Below, one piece after another: positions 51,920 to 62,252 of a DNA stretch of 64,000 bases. The stretch is taken from positions 124,001-188,000 of the forward strand of contig CABYFG010000002.1 in assembly GCA_902518185.1 (NCBI GenBank). The letters run 5' to 3'. The notes beneath the pieces are model-generated. The model worked only from the letters and a program-made list of their open reading frames with translations. It made no database searches and had not been told where the DNA came from. The DNA comes from an uncultured Pelagibacteraceae bacterium (GTDB lineage Bacteria > Pseudomonadota > Alphaproteobacteria > Pelagibacterales > Pelagibacteraceae). Each line of letters starts with the position of its first letter. Position 1 is the stretch's first letter. The position numbers and the translations under genes were made by a program.

Positions 51920-52531
51920 ATGCAAACATTAAACGAGATAGAGGATTTAATTAAATTAATCTCTAAACTTCCAGGCCTAGGCCCAAGATCAGCAAGAAGA
52001 ATAGTTTTAAAATTGATCAATAACAGAGATGAATTAGTAAAACCTATGGCTAATGCGCTTGTTCAGGTTTATAAAAATATTAAAAGATGTGGTTTATGTG
52101 GATCATTAAAGTCAAACCTAAACGGTTGCAAAAATTGTGAAAATTTAAAAGAAAAATTTAATCAAATATGTGTTGTTGAGGATATTGCTGATCAATGGTC
52201 TATTGAAAATTCTAACATTTTTAAAGGATATTTCCATATCTTAGGGGGCACATTATCCTCGGTTGGACAAAAAAAAGAAGCTTTATTAATTAGTTCTTTA
52301 GTTAATAGAGTGAGTAATGAGAAAATTGAGGAGGTTATTTTAGCTACAAGCGCAACTGTTGAAGGTCAAACTACTGCATACTATATTCAAGATAGCCTTA
52401 AAACTTTGAATGTAAAAGTTACAAAGTTAGCTCAAGGTTTACCAGTTGGTGGTGAAATAGAAAATTTAGATGATGGAACTTTATTTTCAGCTTTTAAAAA
52501 TAGATCAAAATTAAATTCTAATTCTGATTAA
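51920..52531 (+). CDS. recR: Recombination mediator RecR
   Basis: Works with RecO/RecF to load RecA at gaps. The 203-aa protein from the ATG at 51920 has the N-terminal helix-hairpin-helix KLPGLGPRSARRIVLKL, the zinc finger CGLCGSL with GCKNC, and the Toprim domain with VVEDIAD and ILGGTLSSV. A GTG at 51905 would overlap ybaB and is less likely. It ends convergently with glcB (14-base overlap). Confidence 0.95.
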   Translation: MQTLNEIEDLIKLISKLPGLGPRSARRIVLKLINNRDELVKPMANALVQVYKNIKRCGLCGSLKSNLNGCKNCENLKEKFNQICVVEDIADQWSIENSNIFKGYFHILGGTLSSVGQKKEALLISSLVNRVSNEKIEEVILATSATVEGQTTAYYIQDSLKTLNVKVTKLAQGLPVGGEIENLDDGTLFSAFKNRSKLNSNSD

Positions 52532-54674
52532 TCTTTTTATTCAATCGGTTGTTGTGCAAAAGTGGTTCTGTGTATCCTGAAGGCTGTTCTCTCCCAGTAA
52601 AAATTAAATCACACGCAGTTTTGAAAGCGAGAGAGGTTTCAAAATTATCACTCATTTTTACATAATTTTTGTCATTCTCATTTTGTTTATCGACAATTTT
52701 TGCCATCTGTCTCATGATTTCTATGACCTGAATTTTAGTAGTTATTCCATGATAGATCCAGTTTGCAATATGTTGAGATGAAATTCTTAGCGTCGCCCTA
52801 TCTTCCATAAGCCCAATATTATTGATATCAGGCACTTTTGAGCAACCAACACCCTGATCTATCCATCTAACAACATATCCAAGAAGGGTTTGAGCAGAGT
52901 TTGATATTTCTGAATTAATCTCTTCTAAAGACCAATTTGGCCTGTCAGCTATTGGAATAGTCAATAATTTGTCTAATTCTGCCTTTTGTCTTTTCTTTAT
53001 CTTTTCCTGTTCTTTGAAAATATCAATTTGGTGATAATGTAAAGCATGCAATGATGCGGCAGTTGGCGATGGTACCCAAGCGCAATTTGCTCCAGCTCTT
53101 AAATGACTAATCTTTTCACTCATCATTTCCCTCATTTTATCTGGCATTGCCCACATTCCTTTTCCAATTTGAGCTTTACCAGAAAAACCACATTCTAATC
53201 CAATGTCCACATTGTTGTTTTCATAGGCCGAGATCCATATAGATGATTTCATTTCACCTTTTTTAATCATTGGTCCAGCCTCCATTGAGGTATGCATTTC
53301 ATCACCTGTTCTGTCTAAAAAACCAGTATTGATAAAAAAAACCCTATTTTTGAGTGATCTAATACATTCTTTGAGATTGACTGAAGTTCTTCTTTCTTCA
53401 TCCATAATCCCAATCTTACAAGTATTCTTTTTTAATCCTAATAATTCCTCAACTTTAGAAAAAATCAAATCTGTAAATGCAGTTTCGTGAGGTCCATGCA
53501 TTTTTGGCTTAACAATATAAACTGAGCCTTTTTCAGAATTCTTATTTTTTTTTAAATCATGTATGGCTGCAGCTGTTGTAATGAATGCATCCATTATACC
53601 TTCTGGTACCTCACTTCCATCTTTTAAGATTATAGCGGGATTAGTCATAAGATGACCTACATTTCTTATTAATAATAAACTTCTTCCTTTTAATTTTAAT
53701 TTTTTACCGTTTTTTGAAATATAGCTTCTGTCTGGATTTAGTTTTCTCTCTAAATTCTTTCCATTTTTTTCGAACTGGATTTTCAGGTCACCTTTCATAA
53801 GGCCCAGCCAATTTCTATAACAAATTACCTTGTCTTTAGCATCAACAGCAGCAACACTATCTTCATTATCACAAATTGTTGAAATGGCAGACTCAGCGAT
53901 TACGTCACTTATTCCTGCAATATCATGTGCTGCGCTGAATGCTTTCGGATTAATTATTATTTCAAAATGTAAGTTATTATTTTTTAAAATAATTGCAGAT
54001 GGCTTATTAGCATCTCCCCTATAACCAATAAATTTATTTTTTTCCTTCAATTTATACTCAAGGTTATTTTTTGAGATAATAAGTTCTTTGTTAATGACTT
54101 TGAGTAGAGCAATATCCTTCCAACTAGATCCATCTATTGGTATGTATTTGTCAAAAAATTCTCTTACAAATTTAATTACCTCTTGGCCTCTTAATGGATC
54201 ATATCTCTCACTTCCACCCTCATCTGATTCAATAATATTTGTGCCATACAAACTATCATATAGGCTAACCCATCTGGCATTAGCAGCATTTAGCGTATAT
54301 CTTGCATTCATTATTGGCACTACTAATTGTGGCCCTGCAATTTTAGCAATTTCATCATCTACGTTTTGAGTTTCAATTTTAAAATTTGGCCCCTCCTCCT
54401 CCAAATAGCCTATTTCCTTTAAAAATTTTTTATACACCTGTATATTAATTTTTTGACCTTTGTTTTTGGCATGCCAATTATCAATTTTTTTTTGAAGATT
54501 TTCTCTAGTATTTAACAACTCTTTGTTTTTAGGCGCAAGATCATGAACAGCTTCATTAAAACCATCCCAGAATTTCTTTGAGGAAATACCAGTATCTTTT
54601 AGTAGTTCATTATTTACAAAATTTAACAATTCAATTGAAACTTTTAAATCATTTATATTTTGATACTTTGTCAT
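52518..54674 (-). CDS. glcB: Malate synthase G
   Basis: Condenses glyoxylate and acetyl-CoA to malate. The 718-aa G-type protein has the full domain order: N-terminal clasp, barrel with IVKPKMHGPHETAFTD and IMDEERRTSVNL, the FINTGFLDRTGDEMHTSMEAG active-site stretch, and the C-terminal plug with APTAASLHALHYHQ-like residues (PSPTAASLHALHYHQ). In Pelagibacter ubique this gene is preceded by a glycine riboswitch; here the 100-base gap to accA has no such element. Confidence 0.96.
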   Translation of the reverse strand: MTKYQNINDLKVSIELLNFVNNELLKDTGISSKKFWDGFNEAVHDLAPKNKELLNTRENLQKKIDNWHAKNKGQKINIQVYKKFLKEIGYLEEEGPNFKIETQNVDDEIAKIAGPQLVVPIMNARYTLNAANARWVSLYDSLYGTNIIESDEGGSERYDPLRGQEVIKFVREFFDKYIPIDGSSWKDIALLKVINKELIISKNNLEYKLKEKNKFIGYRGDANKPSAIILKNNNLHFEIIINPKAFSAAHDIAGISDVIAESAISTICDNEDSVAAVDAKDKVICYRNWLGLMKGDLKIQFEKNGKNLERKLNPDRSYISKNGKKLKLKGRSLLLIRNVGHLMTNPAIILKDGSEVPEGIMDAFITTAAAIHDLKKNKNSEKGSVYIVKPKMHGPHETAFTDLIFSKVEELLGLKKNTCKIGIMDEERRTSVNLKECIRSLKNRVFFINTGFLDRTGDEMHTSMEAGPMIKKGEMKSSIWISAYENNNVDIGLECGFSGKAQIGKGMWAMPDKMREMMSEKISHLRAGANCAWVPSPTAASLHALHYHQIDIFKEQEKIKKRQKAELDKLLTIPIADRPNWSLEEINSEISNSAQTLLGYVVRWIDQGVGCSKVPDINNIGLMEDRATLRISSQHIANWIYHGITTKIQVIEIMRQMAKIVDKQNENDKNYVKMSDNFETSLAFKTACDLIFTGREQPSGYTEPLLHNNRLNKKINQN

Positions 54675-54774
54675 CTATCTTTTTTAAAACTCCAGGAAAA
54701 TTAAGTCAAATAGTTAATTAGAAGCATTTAATTTTTGTTGTAATTTTTCTTATTAATATAGTAATTATTGATTA

Positions 54775-55872
54775 ATGAAAAACTATCTTAATTTTGAAAA
54801 CGACATTAAAAACCTTGAAAGTGAAATTGAAAAATTAAAAGATCCTTATAATCAAAGTGGACTTCAAGAAGTAGATACAAAAAAAATAGCTCAAATTCAG
54901 TCAGAAATAGATAAGAAGTTAAAAAATGTTTACTCAAACCTTGATCATTGGCAAACCACAATGGTAGCAAGACATGAAGATAGACCTAAATCTAAATTTT
55001 TAATAGATAGTATTTTTGAAGATTTTATTCCTTTGTCAGGTGACAGATTTTATGGAGAAGATAAATCTGTAATTACTGGATTTGCGAGATTTAAAAATCA
55101 ATCTGTCTTAGTGATAGGTCAAGAAAAAGGTGATGATTTAGATGGCAGAATTGAAAGAAACTTTGGAATGATGAGACCAGAGGGATACAGAAAAACAATT
55201 CGTTTAATGAAGTTGGCTGATAAATTTAATATACCAATAATCTCATTTATTGATACTCCAGGAGCCTATCCTGGTGTTGGAGCAGAGGAGAGAGGACAAG
55301 CTGAGGCTATTGCCCGATCAATCGAATGTTGCATGAAACTTAATGTGCCGACTTTAGCAGTTATAATTGGCGAAGGAGGCTCAGGTGGTGCAATAGCACT
55401 GGCGTCATCAAGTAAAGTAGTAATGTTTGAGAATGCTATATATTCAGTAATTTCTCCTGAAGGATGTGCAACAATTTTATGGAGAGATCCAAAAAAAATG
55501 CTCGATGCAGCTAAAGCAATGAAATTATCTGCAAAAGACCTTTTAGATTTAGAAATAATTGATGAAATAATCAGTGAACCTTTGGGTGGTGCGCATAGAG
55601 ACCATAATTTAATGGTGGAAAATTTAAAAAGTTCAATTGAAAAAAATCTTGATTTTTTTAAATCTATGACAAGTGAAGAAATTTTTAAACATAGGAAAAA
55701 TAAATTTTTAAAAATTGGTAGGGGAAAAGGTTTCGTGACAAATGTAGATGGTTTAAGTTCGTTGAAACCAATTAAATCTAACACTCTCCAATATCTAAAA
55801 TCTAAAATTTTTCTTCTTATTTCTATCGGAATAGGTTTGATTATTTTGACATTAGCAGCCTTGTTTTCATAG
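54775..55872 (+). CDS. accA: Acetyl-CoA carboxylase carboxyltransferase subunit alpha, with C-terminal membrane helix
   Basis: Partner of AccD. The crotonase-like core is clear: FGMMRPEGYRKTIRLMKLAD, SFIDTPGAYPGVGAEERGQAEA and IGEGGSGGAIALASS. The family is usually about 320 aa, but this protein is 365 aa. The extra C-terminal segment (from about 310) is basic and then ends in a hydrophobic helix, IFLLISIGIGLIILTLAAL (about 344-362). This could tether the enzyme to the inner membrane, an unusual trait. It converges with secA, overlapping by 6 bases. Confidence 0.93.
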   Translation: MKNYLNFENDIKNLESEIEKLKDPYNQSGLQEVDTKKIAQIQSEIDKKLKNVYSNLDHWQTTMVARHEDRPKSKFLIDSIFEDFIPLSGDRFYGEDKSVITGFARFKNQSVLVIGQEKGDDLDGRIERNFGMMRPEGYRKTIRLMKLADKFNIPIISFIDTPGAYPGVGAEERGQAEAIARSIECCMKLNVPTLAVIIGEGGSGGAIALASSSKVVMFENAIYSVISPEGCATILWRDPKKMLDAAKAMKLSAKDLLDLEIIDEIISEPLGGAHRDHNLMVENLKSSIEKNLDFFKSMTSEEIFKHRKNKFLKIGRGKGFVTNVDGLSSLKPIKSNTLQYLKSKIFLLISIGIGLIILTLAALFS

Positions 55873-58410
55873 AGACCCACAACACTTTTTGTACTTCTTC
55901 CCTGATCCACAAAAACATGGTTCATTACGACTCATCTTCTTTCCAATATACTCAGGTTTTATTTTTGAGTTCTCATGATTTTCTTTTTTATCGACTGCTT
56001 CAATTACCTTCAGATTCATTAATATAGTTATATAATCAATCTTTAATTTATTAAGTAAGCCTTCAAACATTGTAAAAGCTTCTTTTTTATATTCAATCAA
56101 TGGATCTCTTTGCCCATACGATCTGAGACCTATAACTTGTCTTAATTGCTCTAAATATTGAATATGTGACTTCCAATTCAAATCTATTGATTGTAAAAAG
56201 ATCCTTTTCTCAATTTCTTTTGATTGCTCTTCTCCTAGAAGTTTTAATCTTTCTTTTCTTCTTTGTAAAAATTTTTCTAATATTTTTTCAACTAATTTTT
56301 TATCTTTTAGTGCAATATAATCATTAAATTCTGTTTGGCTGATGTTTTTACCAAGAATCGATTTAAGTCTATTTTCAAAAACTTTGCTCTTAGGATTAGC
56401 TTTTTCCTGTGTTCTTAATATTTCTAAATTATTTACTATTTCTCTTAAAAAATCTTCAGAGTACTCAAAAATTTTTTTACTATTCATAGCTTCTTTCCTC
56501 TGTGAAAAAATTACATGTCTTTGATCATTTAAAACATTATCAAATTTAATCAGTGTTTTTCTTATGTCGAAATTTCTAGCTTCAACTTTTTGTTGAGCTC
56601 TTTCTAGAGCCTTATTGATCCATGGGTGATCAATACTTTCGCCATCCTTTAGACCTAATTTTTCTAAGATATTATTCATAGACTCAGAACCAAAGATCCT
56701 CATAAGATCATCCTCAAGGCTTACGTAGAAAATTGAACTACCTTCATCACCCTGACGTCCCGATCTTCCTCTTGCTTGATTGTCTACTCTTCTAGACTCC
56801 ATTCTTTCCGTACCGATTACAAAAAGCCCTCCAAGAGATTTAATTTTTTTTTTGTTTTTTGTTAATTCTTCTTCAGACAAGGATCCTTTTTTTCCACCAA
56901 GTTGAATATCCACACCTCTTCCAGATATACTCGTTGTTATAATGACAGATTTTTCCTTTCCAGCATTTGCAATAATTTCAGCTTCATTTTCATGATTTTT
57001 TGCATTTAATACTAAATGTTCAACGTTCTCTCTATTTAAGAGTTTTGAGTATTTTTCAGAATTATTGATACTTGATGTAAAAACTAAGATAGGTTGCCCA
57101 GTTTTATTACATTCTTTTATTTTTTTAAGTATAGAGTCATTTTTTTCTTTTTCAGTTCTAAAGATTTGATCATTAAAATCTTTCCTAATCATTTTTTTAT
57201 TAGTTGGTATTGTAATAACTGGAAGATTATAAATCTCAAAAAATTCTTCTGACTCTGTTGCAGCAGTTCCAGTACAACCAGAAATTTTTTCATAAAGTTT
57301 AAAATAGTTTTGGTAAGTAATTGATGCCAATGTTTGATTTTCAGCTTGAATATCAATTTTTTCTTTTGCCTCTAGCGCCTGATGTAACCCATCTCCAAAT
57401 CTTCTTCCTTCAAGTATTCTTCCTGTTAATTCATCAATAATCTTAAGATTATTATTTTGGACTATATAGTCTTTTCCTTTTTCAAATAAATGATTGGCTC
57501 TGAGTGCTTGATTAACATGATGTACTAATCCCAAGTTTTCTGGATCATAAAAATTATTATTTCTTAAAATTCCTGCACTTGAAAATATTTTTTCTACATT
57601 ATTGATTCCTTCATTAGTAAGAAGAATATTTTTATCTTTTTCATCAATTTCGTAATCATTTACATTTAATTTTCTTATAAGCTTATCAATTGCAAGATAT
57701 TTATCAGTTTTATCTTCAGCAGAACCTGAAATAACCAAAGGTGTCCTCGCCTCATCTATTAAACAGGAGTCAATTTCATCGACAATTGAGAAAAAATGAT
57801 CTCTTTGAACCATCTCATTTTGAGAGTATTTCATATTATCTCTTAAATAATCAAACCCAAGCTCACTGTTAGTCGCGTAGGTTATATCTAAATTGTAATT
57901 TTTCTTTCTTTCATAGTCATCTTGATAGTTGTTTATAAAACCTGCCTTTAGTCCTAGAAAATTATAGATTTCACCCATCTCCTGAGAATCTCTTTTTGCA
58001 AGGTAGTCATTAACGGTAACAATATGAACTCCTTTTTCTAGTAAGGCATTAAGGTAAGCTGCAAGAGTTATGGTTAAAGTTTTACCTTCACCAGTCCGCA
58101 TCTCAGCAATTTTTGACTCGTGTAAAACTATTCCGCCTATCATCTGAACATCAAAATGTCGTTCCCCCCTTATTCTTTTTGAGGCTTCTCTTACTAAAGC
58201 AAATGCCTCAGGCAAAATATCGTCTAGATTTTTACCATCTTTAATTAATTTCTTGAATTCTGATGTCTTTTCTGGAAATTCTGTATCTTTTAAATTTTGA
58301 GTGTAACTCTCCAAATTGTTTATTTCTTTAACTATTTTACTTATTCTTTCCAACTCTTTTTGATTGGAAGATTTTATAAATTTTGAGATAAAGCCAAGAG
58401 GATTAAACAT
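55867..58410 (-). CDS. secA: Preprotein translocase ATPase SecA
   Basis: Motor of the Sec export pathway, 847 aa. Walker A is MRTGEGKTLT, followed by THE-type VNDYLAKRD and DEIDSCLID, the ISGSAEDKTDKYL crosslinking domain region, and the second-half ATPase motifs RGVDIQLGG and QARGRSGRQGD. The C-terminus has the zinc-binding SEC-C motif PCFCGSGKKYKKCC, which binds SecB. Full length. It is divergent from argJ. Confidence 0.97.
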   Translation of the reverse strand: MFNPLGFISKFIKSSNQKELERISKIVKEINNLESYTQNLKDTEFPEKTSEFKKLIKDGKNLDDILPEAFALVREASKRIRGERHFDVQMIGGIVLHESKIAEMRTGEGKTLTITLAAYLNALLEKGVHIVTVNDYLAKRDSQEMGEIYNFLGLKAGFINNYQDDYERKKNYNLDITYATNSELGFDYLRDNMKYSQNEMVQRDHFFSIVDEIDSCLIDEARTPLVISGSAEDKTDKYLAIDKLIRKLNVNDYEIDEKDKNILLTNEGINNVEKIFSSAGILRNNNFYDPENLGLVHHVNQALRANHLFEKGKDYIVQNNNLKIIDELTGRILEGRRFGDGLHQALEAKEKIDIQAENQTLASITYQNYFKLYEKISGCTGTAATESEEFFEIYNLPVITIPTNKKMIRKDFNDQIFRTEKEKNDSILKKIKECNKTGQPILVFTSSINNSEKYSKLLNRENVEHLVLNAKNHENEAEIIANAGKEKSVIITTSISGRGVDIQLGGKKGSLSEEELTKNKKKIKSLGGLFVIGTERMESRRVDNQARGRSGRQGDEGSSIFYVSLEDDLMRIFGSESMNNILEKLGLKDGESIDHPWINKALERAQQKVEARNFDIRKTLIKFDNVLNDQRHVIFSQRKEAMNSKKIFEYSEDFLREIVNNLEILRTQEKANPKSKVFENRLKSILGKNISQTEFNDYIALKDKKLVEKILEKFLQRRKERLKLLGEEQSKEIEKRIFLQSIDLNWKSHIQYLEQLRQVIGLRSYGQRDPLIEYKKEAFTMFEGLLNKLKIDYITILMNLKVIEAVDKKENHENSKIKPEYIGKKMSRNEPCFCGSGKKYKKCCGSL

Positions 58411-58475
58411 AAGTTTTTGATATATTATTTATACTTAAACTTTAATATAATCATTTAAAATTTATTTTAAACATT

Positions 58476-59777
58476 ATGGGTATTAATTTAACTAATTTTT
58501 TATCATCTAAATCAAAAAATAAGAGAATGACGGAATTTCAAGATTTAGATCATATAGATGGAGTTTCAATTTCAACTGTAAGCGCAAATTTATACAAAAA
58601 TAGTAGAGATGATTTAGTTATGTTTTATTTTCGAGACTCAGCTAATTTTGCCTCAGTTTATACCCAGTCAAAAATTATTTCTGAAAATATAAAATGGAAT
58701 TTAAATAATAATTCAAAAAAGGTGTTTTCTTTGTTAGTAAACACTCGTAATGCGAATTGTTTTACTGGTAAACAGGGGTATAAAAGTTTAGAGAAAATTG
58801 CTGACGTCATTTCAGATGGTTTATCAAAGAAACAACTAGATGATGAAGATCAACCAAAAAAAATTAAACCAAAAGAAATTATTTTTGGTTGCACTGGTAC
58901 TATTGGAGAAATATTTCCCGAAGAAAGAATTAAAAAAATGATACCTGAGTTAATTAAAAAAATTAAATATACTCAAAATAAATACATCTGGATGAAAGCT
59001 GCCCTTGGTATAATGACAACTGACACCCAACCTAAAATGGCAATGGAAAAATGTTATATTGGAAATTCTGAAGTTAAAATATTCGGAATAGCAAAAGGAT
59101 CTGGAATGATAAATCCTAATATGGCTACAACTCTAGGATATCTTTTTACAGATGCTGATATACCTAATAAGGTATTGAAAGATCTTTTAAAAAAAAATAT
59201 TACTACAACATTTAATGCCATCACTTGTGATAGCGATACGAGCACCAATGATATGGTTACAATTTTTTCGACTGGAAAAGCAAGTCATTCAAAAATAAAA
59301 AATATTAGAGATCCAAAAATAAGAAATTTTGATGAATCTTTAAATAAAGTTTTGCTTAATTTAGCTAAAAGAGTTGTTTTAGATGGAGAAGGATCTTCAA
59401 AATTTGTTAAGGTTAAAGTAGAAAATTGCAGAAAAGAATCGGACGGAAAAGTAATTGCCTTTTCAATTGCCAATTCACCCTTAGTAAAAACTGCAATTGC
59501 TGGTGAAGATCCTAATTGGGGTAGAGTCATTATGGCCATTGGTAAGTCAGGAATATCAATTGATATTGATAAGTTATCAATAAGATTTGGAAAACTTATT
59601 ATTGTTCAGAATGGAAAATTGAGCGTTAGTTATGACGAAAAACTAGCAGCGGAATATATGAAAAATAATTATATTGAAATAAATATTAATTTATCCAGTG
59701 GATCAAAAAATTTTACTGTATATACGATGGATTTTACAAAAAATTACATTGAAATAAATTCTGATTATCGAAGTTAA
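58476..59777 (+). CDS. argJ: Glutamate N-acetyltransferase/ornithine acetyltransferase
   Basis: Recycles the acetyl group in arginine synthesis (and may make N-acetylglutamate). The 433-aa precursor is cut autocatalytically before the nucleophile Thr in GMINPNMATTLG (Thr218 predicted). Other segments: NTRNANCFTGKQG, the oxyanion-hole GCTGTIGE, and GEDPNWGRVIMAIGKSG. With argB, argD and argF this indicates the cyclic acetyl-ornithine route. Confidence 0.95.
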   Translation: MGINLTNFLSSKSKNKRMTEFQDLDHIDGVSISTVSANLYKNSRDDLVMFYFRDSANFASVYTQSKIISENIKWNLNNNSKKVFSLLVNTRNANCFTGKQGYKSLEKIADVISDGLSKKQLDDEDQPKKIKPKEIIFGCTGTIGEIFPEERIKKMIPELIKKIKYTQNKYIWMKAALGIMTTDTQPKMAMEKCYIGNSEVKIFGIAKGSGMINPNMATTLGYLFTDADIPNKVLKDLLKKNITTTFNAITCDSDTSTNDMVTIFSTGKASHSKIKNIRDPKIRNFDESLNKVLLNLAKRVVLDGEGSSKFVKVKVENCRKESDGKVIAFSIANSPLVKTAIAGEDPNWGRVIMAIGKSGISIDIDKLSIRFGKLIIVQNGKLSVSYDEKLAAEYMKNNYIEININLSSGSKNFTVYTMDFTKNYIEINSDYRS

Positions 59778-59817
59778 ATTCTATTGAATTTGAATTATAA
59801 ACAATTATCTATAATAG

Positions 59818-60246
59818 ATGATAAAATATAAACTCATTTGTAAAAATTGTGATTTATCATTTGATAGCTGGTTTGCATCATCAAATGAATATGAGAAATT
59901 AAAGAAAAAAAATTTTCTTAATTGTATAAAGTGTAATTCCAAAAAAGTTGAGAAAAATTTAATGGCTCCTAAAGTGATTAATAAATCACCAAAAATTAAA
60001 ATAGAAAAAAATGACTTAAAATTTTCTGAAATAGATAAAAAGATCAAAGAATATCAAAAATTTATTAAAAAAAATTTTGATTATGTTGGCGAGAACTTTG
60101 CATATGAGGCCAGATCAATTCATTATAACAACAAGAAGAATAAAAAAGGAATTTTTGGTACCGCTTCAAAAAAGGAAATTAAAGAACTTAAAGAGGAAGG
60201 TATTGAAGCTGAAATAATACCATGGCTAGAGGATAAAAATAACTAA
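59818..60246 (+). CDS. DUF1178 family protein
   Basis: A 142-aa protein with the DUF1178 opening: MIKYKLICKNCDLSFDSWFA, a second cysteine pair in CIKCNSKKVEKNLMAP (zinc-ribbon-like), and a conserved C-terminal part (FAYEARSIHYN, IFGTASKKEIKELKEEGIE). The function is unknown. It converges with ubiG (4-base overlap). Confidence 0.85.
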   Translation: MIKYKLICKNCDLSFDSWFASSNEYEKLKKKNFLNCIKCNSKKVEKNLMAPKVINKSPKIKIEKNDLKFSEIDKKIKEYQKFIKKNFDYVGENFAYEARSIHYNNKKNKKGIFGTASKKEIKELKEEGIEAEIIPWLEDKNN

Positions 60247-60971
60247 CCTTTAATGAATTTTCCTATGTAGTTTATAGATCTATCTTTACTTAATGACCAA
60301 TTGTTTTTAATTATATTAAATTTCATTCCATCTAAAGCGTCCAACCTAAGATCATATTTCTTTAAAATATTTATAAGATCATTAGGCCTAACAAATTTTT
60401 CCCATTCATGGGTGCCAATTGGAAGCCAGTTTAGAATATATTCAGCCCCAATAATTGCGAATAAATAAGACTTAAGAGTTTTATTAATTGTTGCAACAAA
60501 CATGATGCCATTTTTTTTTAAAAGTTTAGAGCAACTCTTTAAAAAGAAATCAACATTACTTACATGTTCTACTATTTCCATATTTAAAATGACATCAAAT
60601 TTATTTTGTGAGCTTAGTTTTTCAGGTGACACTGAAAAATATTTAATATCTAATTTACTTTTTTTAGCATGTAGTCCTGCCACTTTAATATTTTTCTCAG
60701 AAGCATCTATTCCGGTTACTTTGGCTCCCAACCTACACATAGGCTCTGATAAAAGTCCACCACCACAACCAATATCAAGAATTTTTACATTTTTGAGAGG
60801 TTTTTTTTTATCTTTGAGTTTAAACGTATTAATTATATTGTTTTTTATATACAAAATTCTAATGGGATTAAATTTATGCAAAGGTTTAAATTTCCCTTCT
60901 GGATCCCACCATTCTTTCGCAATTTTTGAAAATTTCTCTATTTCTTCTTTGTTAATTGTGCTATTTTTCAT
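60243..60971 (-). CDS. ubiG: Ubiquinone biosynthesis O-methyltransferase
   Basis: SAM-dependent methyltransferase catalysing both O-methylations in ubiquinone synthesis. The 242-aa protein has EWWDPEGKFKPLHKFNPIR at the N-terminus, the SAM-binding motif LDIGCGGGLLSEPM, then GIDASEKNIKVA, EIVEHVSN and THEWEKFVRP, all matching UbiG. It is divergent from lysC. Confidence 0.95.
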   Translation of the reverse strand: MKNSTINKEEIEKFSKIAKEWWDPEGKFKPLHKFNPIRILYIKNNIINTFKLKDKKKPLKNVKILDIGCGGGLLSEPMCRLGAKVTGIDASEKNIKVAGLHAKKSKLDIKYFSVSPEKLSSQNKFDVILNMEIVEHVSNVDFFLKSCSKLLKKNGIMFVATINKTLKSYLFAIIGAEYILNWLPIGTHEWEKFVRPNDLINILKKYDLRLDALDGMKFNIIKNNWSLSKDRSINYIGKFIKG

Positions 60972-61037
60972 AACAATATTGACTTTATATCCAACATGTA
61001 TTTTATCAATAATTTAAATTATTAGTAATATATTATC

Positions 61038-62252
61038 GTGAAATTAGTAGTATTAAAATTTGGAGGAACATCTGTTGGTACTATTAAAAAGATTAAGATT
61101 GTAGCTAATATAATTGAAAGTTACAAAAAAAAAAAGTTTCAAGTAATTGTAATTTCATCAGCTATGAGTGGCGTCACAAATGATTTGATAAATAAATCAA
61201 AAAAAATAAGCAAGAATTTTTCTCTTTCAGAATATGATACATTGGTTTCTACGGGGGAACAAGCAGCCTGTTCTTTGATTGCTGGAAGATTGATTGAAAA
61301 AGGTATTTTATCAAGGTCTTGGTTAGCATGGCAAATACCTATCATCACAGAGGGTGCTCATAAATATTCAAGGATTAGTAGAATCAATAGGACTAAGATT
61401 AGAGGTTTTTTAAAAAAGGGGGGAATTCCAATAATATCAGGTTTTCAGGGAATAAACAAAGATGGAAGAGTAACAACTATTGGAAGAGGTGGGTCTGATG
61501 CAAGCGCAATTATGTTTGCAAAATTTTTTAATGCACAAAAGTGTATAATTTATACCGATGTTGAGGGTGTGTACACAACTGATCCAAACAAACTTAAAAA
61601 AGCAAAAAAAATCAAAATAATTTCATATGAGGAAATGTTAGAAATGGCATCATTGGGAGCAAAGGTCATGCAACCCATTTCAATACAAGACGCGAGATTG
61701 AATAGAATTAATATTGAGGTAAAGTCGACTTTTTCAAAAAAATCAGGAACTTTAATCACAAAGAGATCAAACATAAAAAATAATAGAATTATAACTGGTA
61801 TTTCATTTACTCAAAATGATGCAAAAATAACACTAGTAGGCGTGAAGGACAAACCAGGTGTAGCAGCATCTATTTTTAAACCACTGTCAAAAAATTCAAT
61901 TAACGTTGATATGGTTGTTCAAAATATTTCAGCGTATGGTAAAGAAACAGACTTAACTTTTACAATTAAAAATGAATTTGTAAATAAAACTAAAAAGATT
62001 ATTTATGAAAATAAGAGTATTAAATTTAGAAGCTTACTTATAAATAAAAATGTTTCGAAAGTCTCTATAATTGGAGTAGGTATGATTACAACACCAGGTG
62101 TTACCTACAGAATGTTTCAAACTTTGGCAAACAATAAAATAAATATTCAGGTGATTTCAACATCAGAAATAAAAATTTCAGTTTTAATAAATAAAAATAG
62201 TGTTCACAAAGCTATAGCTTCTTTGCATAAGGAGTTTAATCTTAACAAATGA
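61038..62252 (+). CDS. lysC: Aspartate kinase
   Basis: Phosphorylates aspartate, the entry to lysine, threonine and methionine synthesis. The 404-aa protein starts with GTG at 61038. Kinase motifs: [42 protein letters not shown]. Two ACT domains at the C-terminus ([25 protein letters not shown]) indicate amino-acid feedback control. The stop overlaps the ispG start (ATGA). Confidence 0.95.
   Translation: MKLVVLKFGGTSVGTIKKIKIVANIIESYKKKKFQVIVISSAMSGVTNDLINKSKKISKNFSLSEYDTLVSTGEQAACSLIAGRLIEKGILSRSWLAWQIPIITEGAHKYSRISRINRTKIRGFLKKGGIPIISGFQGINKDGRVTTIGRGGSDASAIMFAKFFNAQKCIIYTDVEGVYTTDPNKLKKAKKIKIISYEEMLEMASLGAKVMQPISIQDARLNRINIEVKSTFSKKSGTLITKRSNIKNNRIITGISFTQNDAKITLVGVKDKPGVAASIFKPLSKNSINVDMVVQNISAYGKETDLTFTIKNEFVNKTKKIIYENKSIKFRSLLINKNVSKVSIIGVGMITTPGVTYRMFQTLANNKINIQVISTSEIKISVLINKNSVHKAIASLHKEFNLNK

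Noticed and set aside
54675..54774. Glycine riboswitch upstream of glcB
   Set aside because: Expected from Pelagibacter ubique, but the gap is too short and shows no aptamer core that I can recognise.
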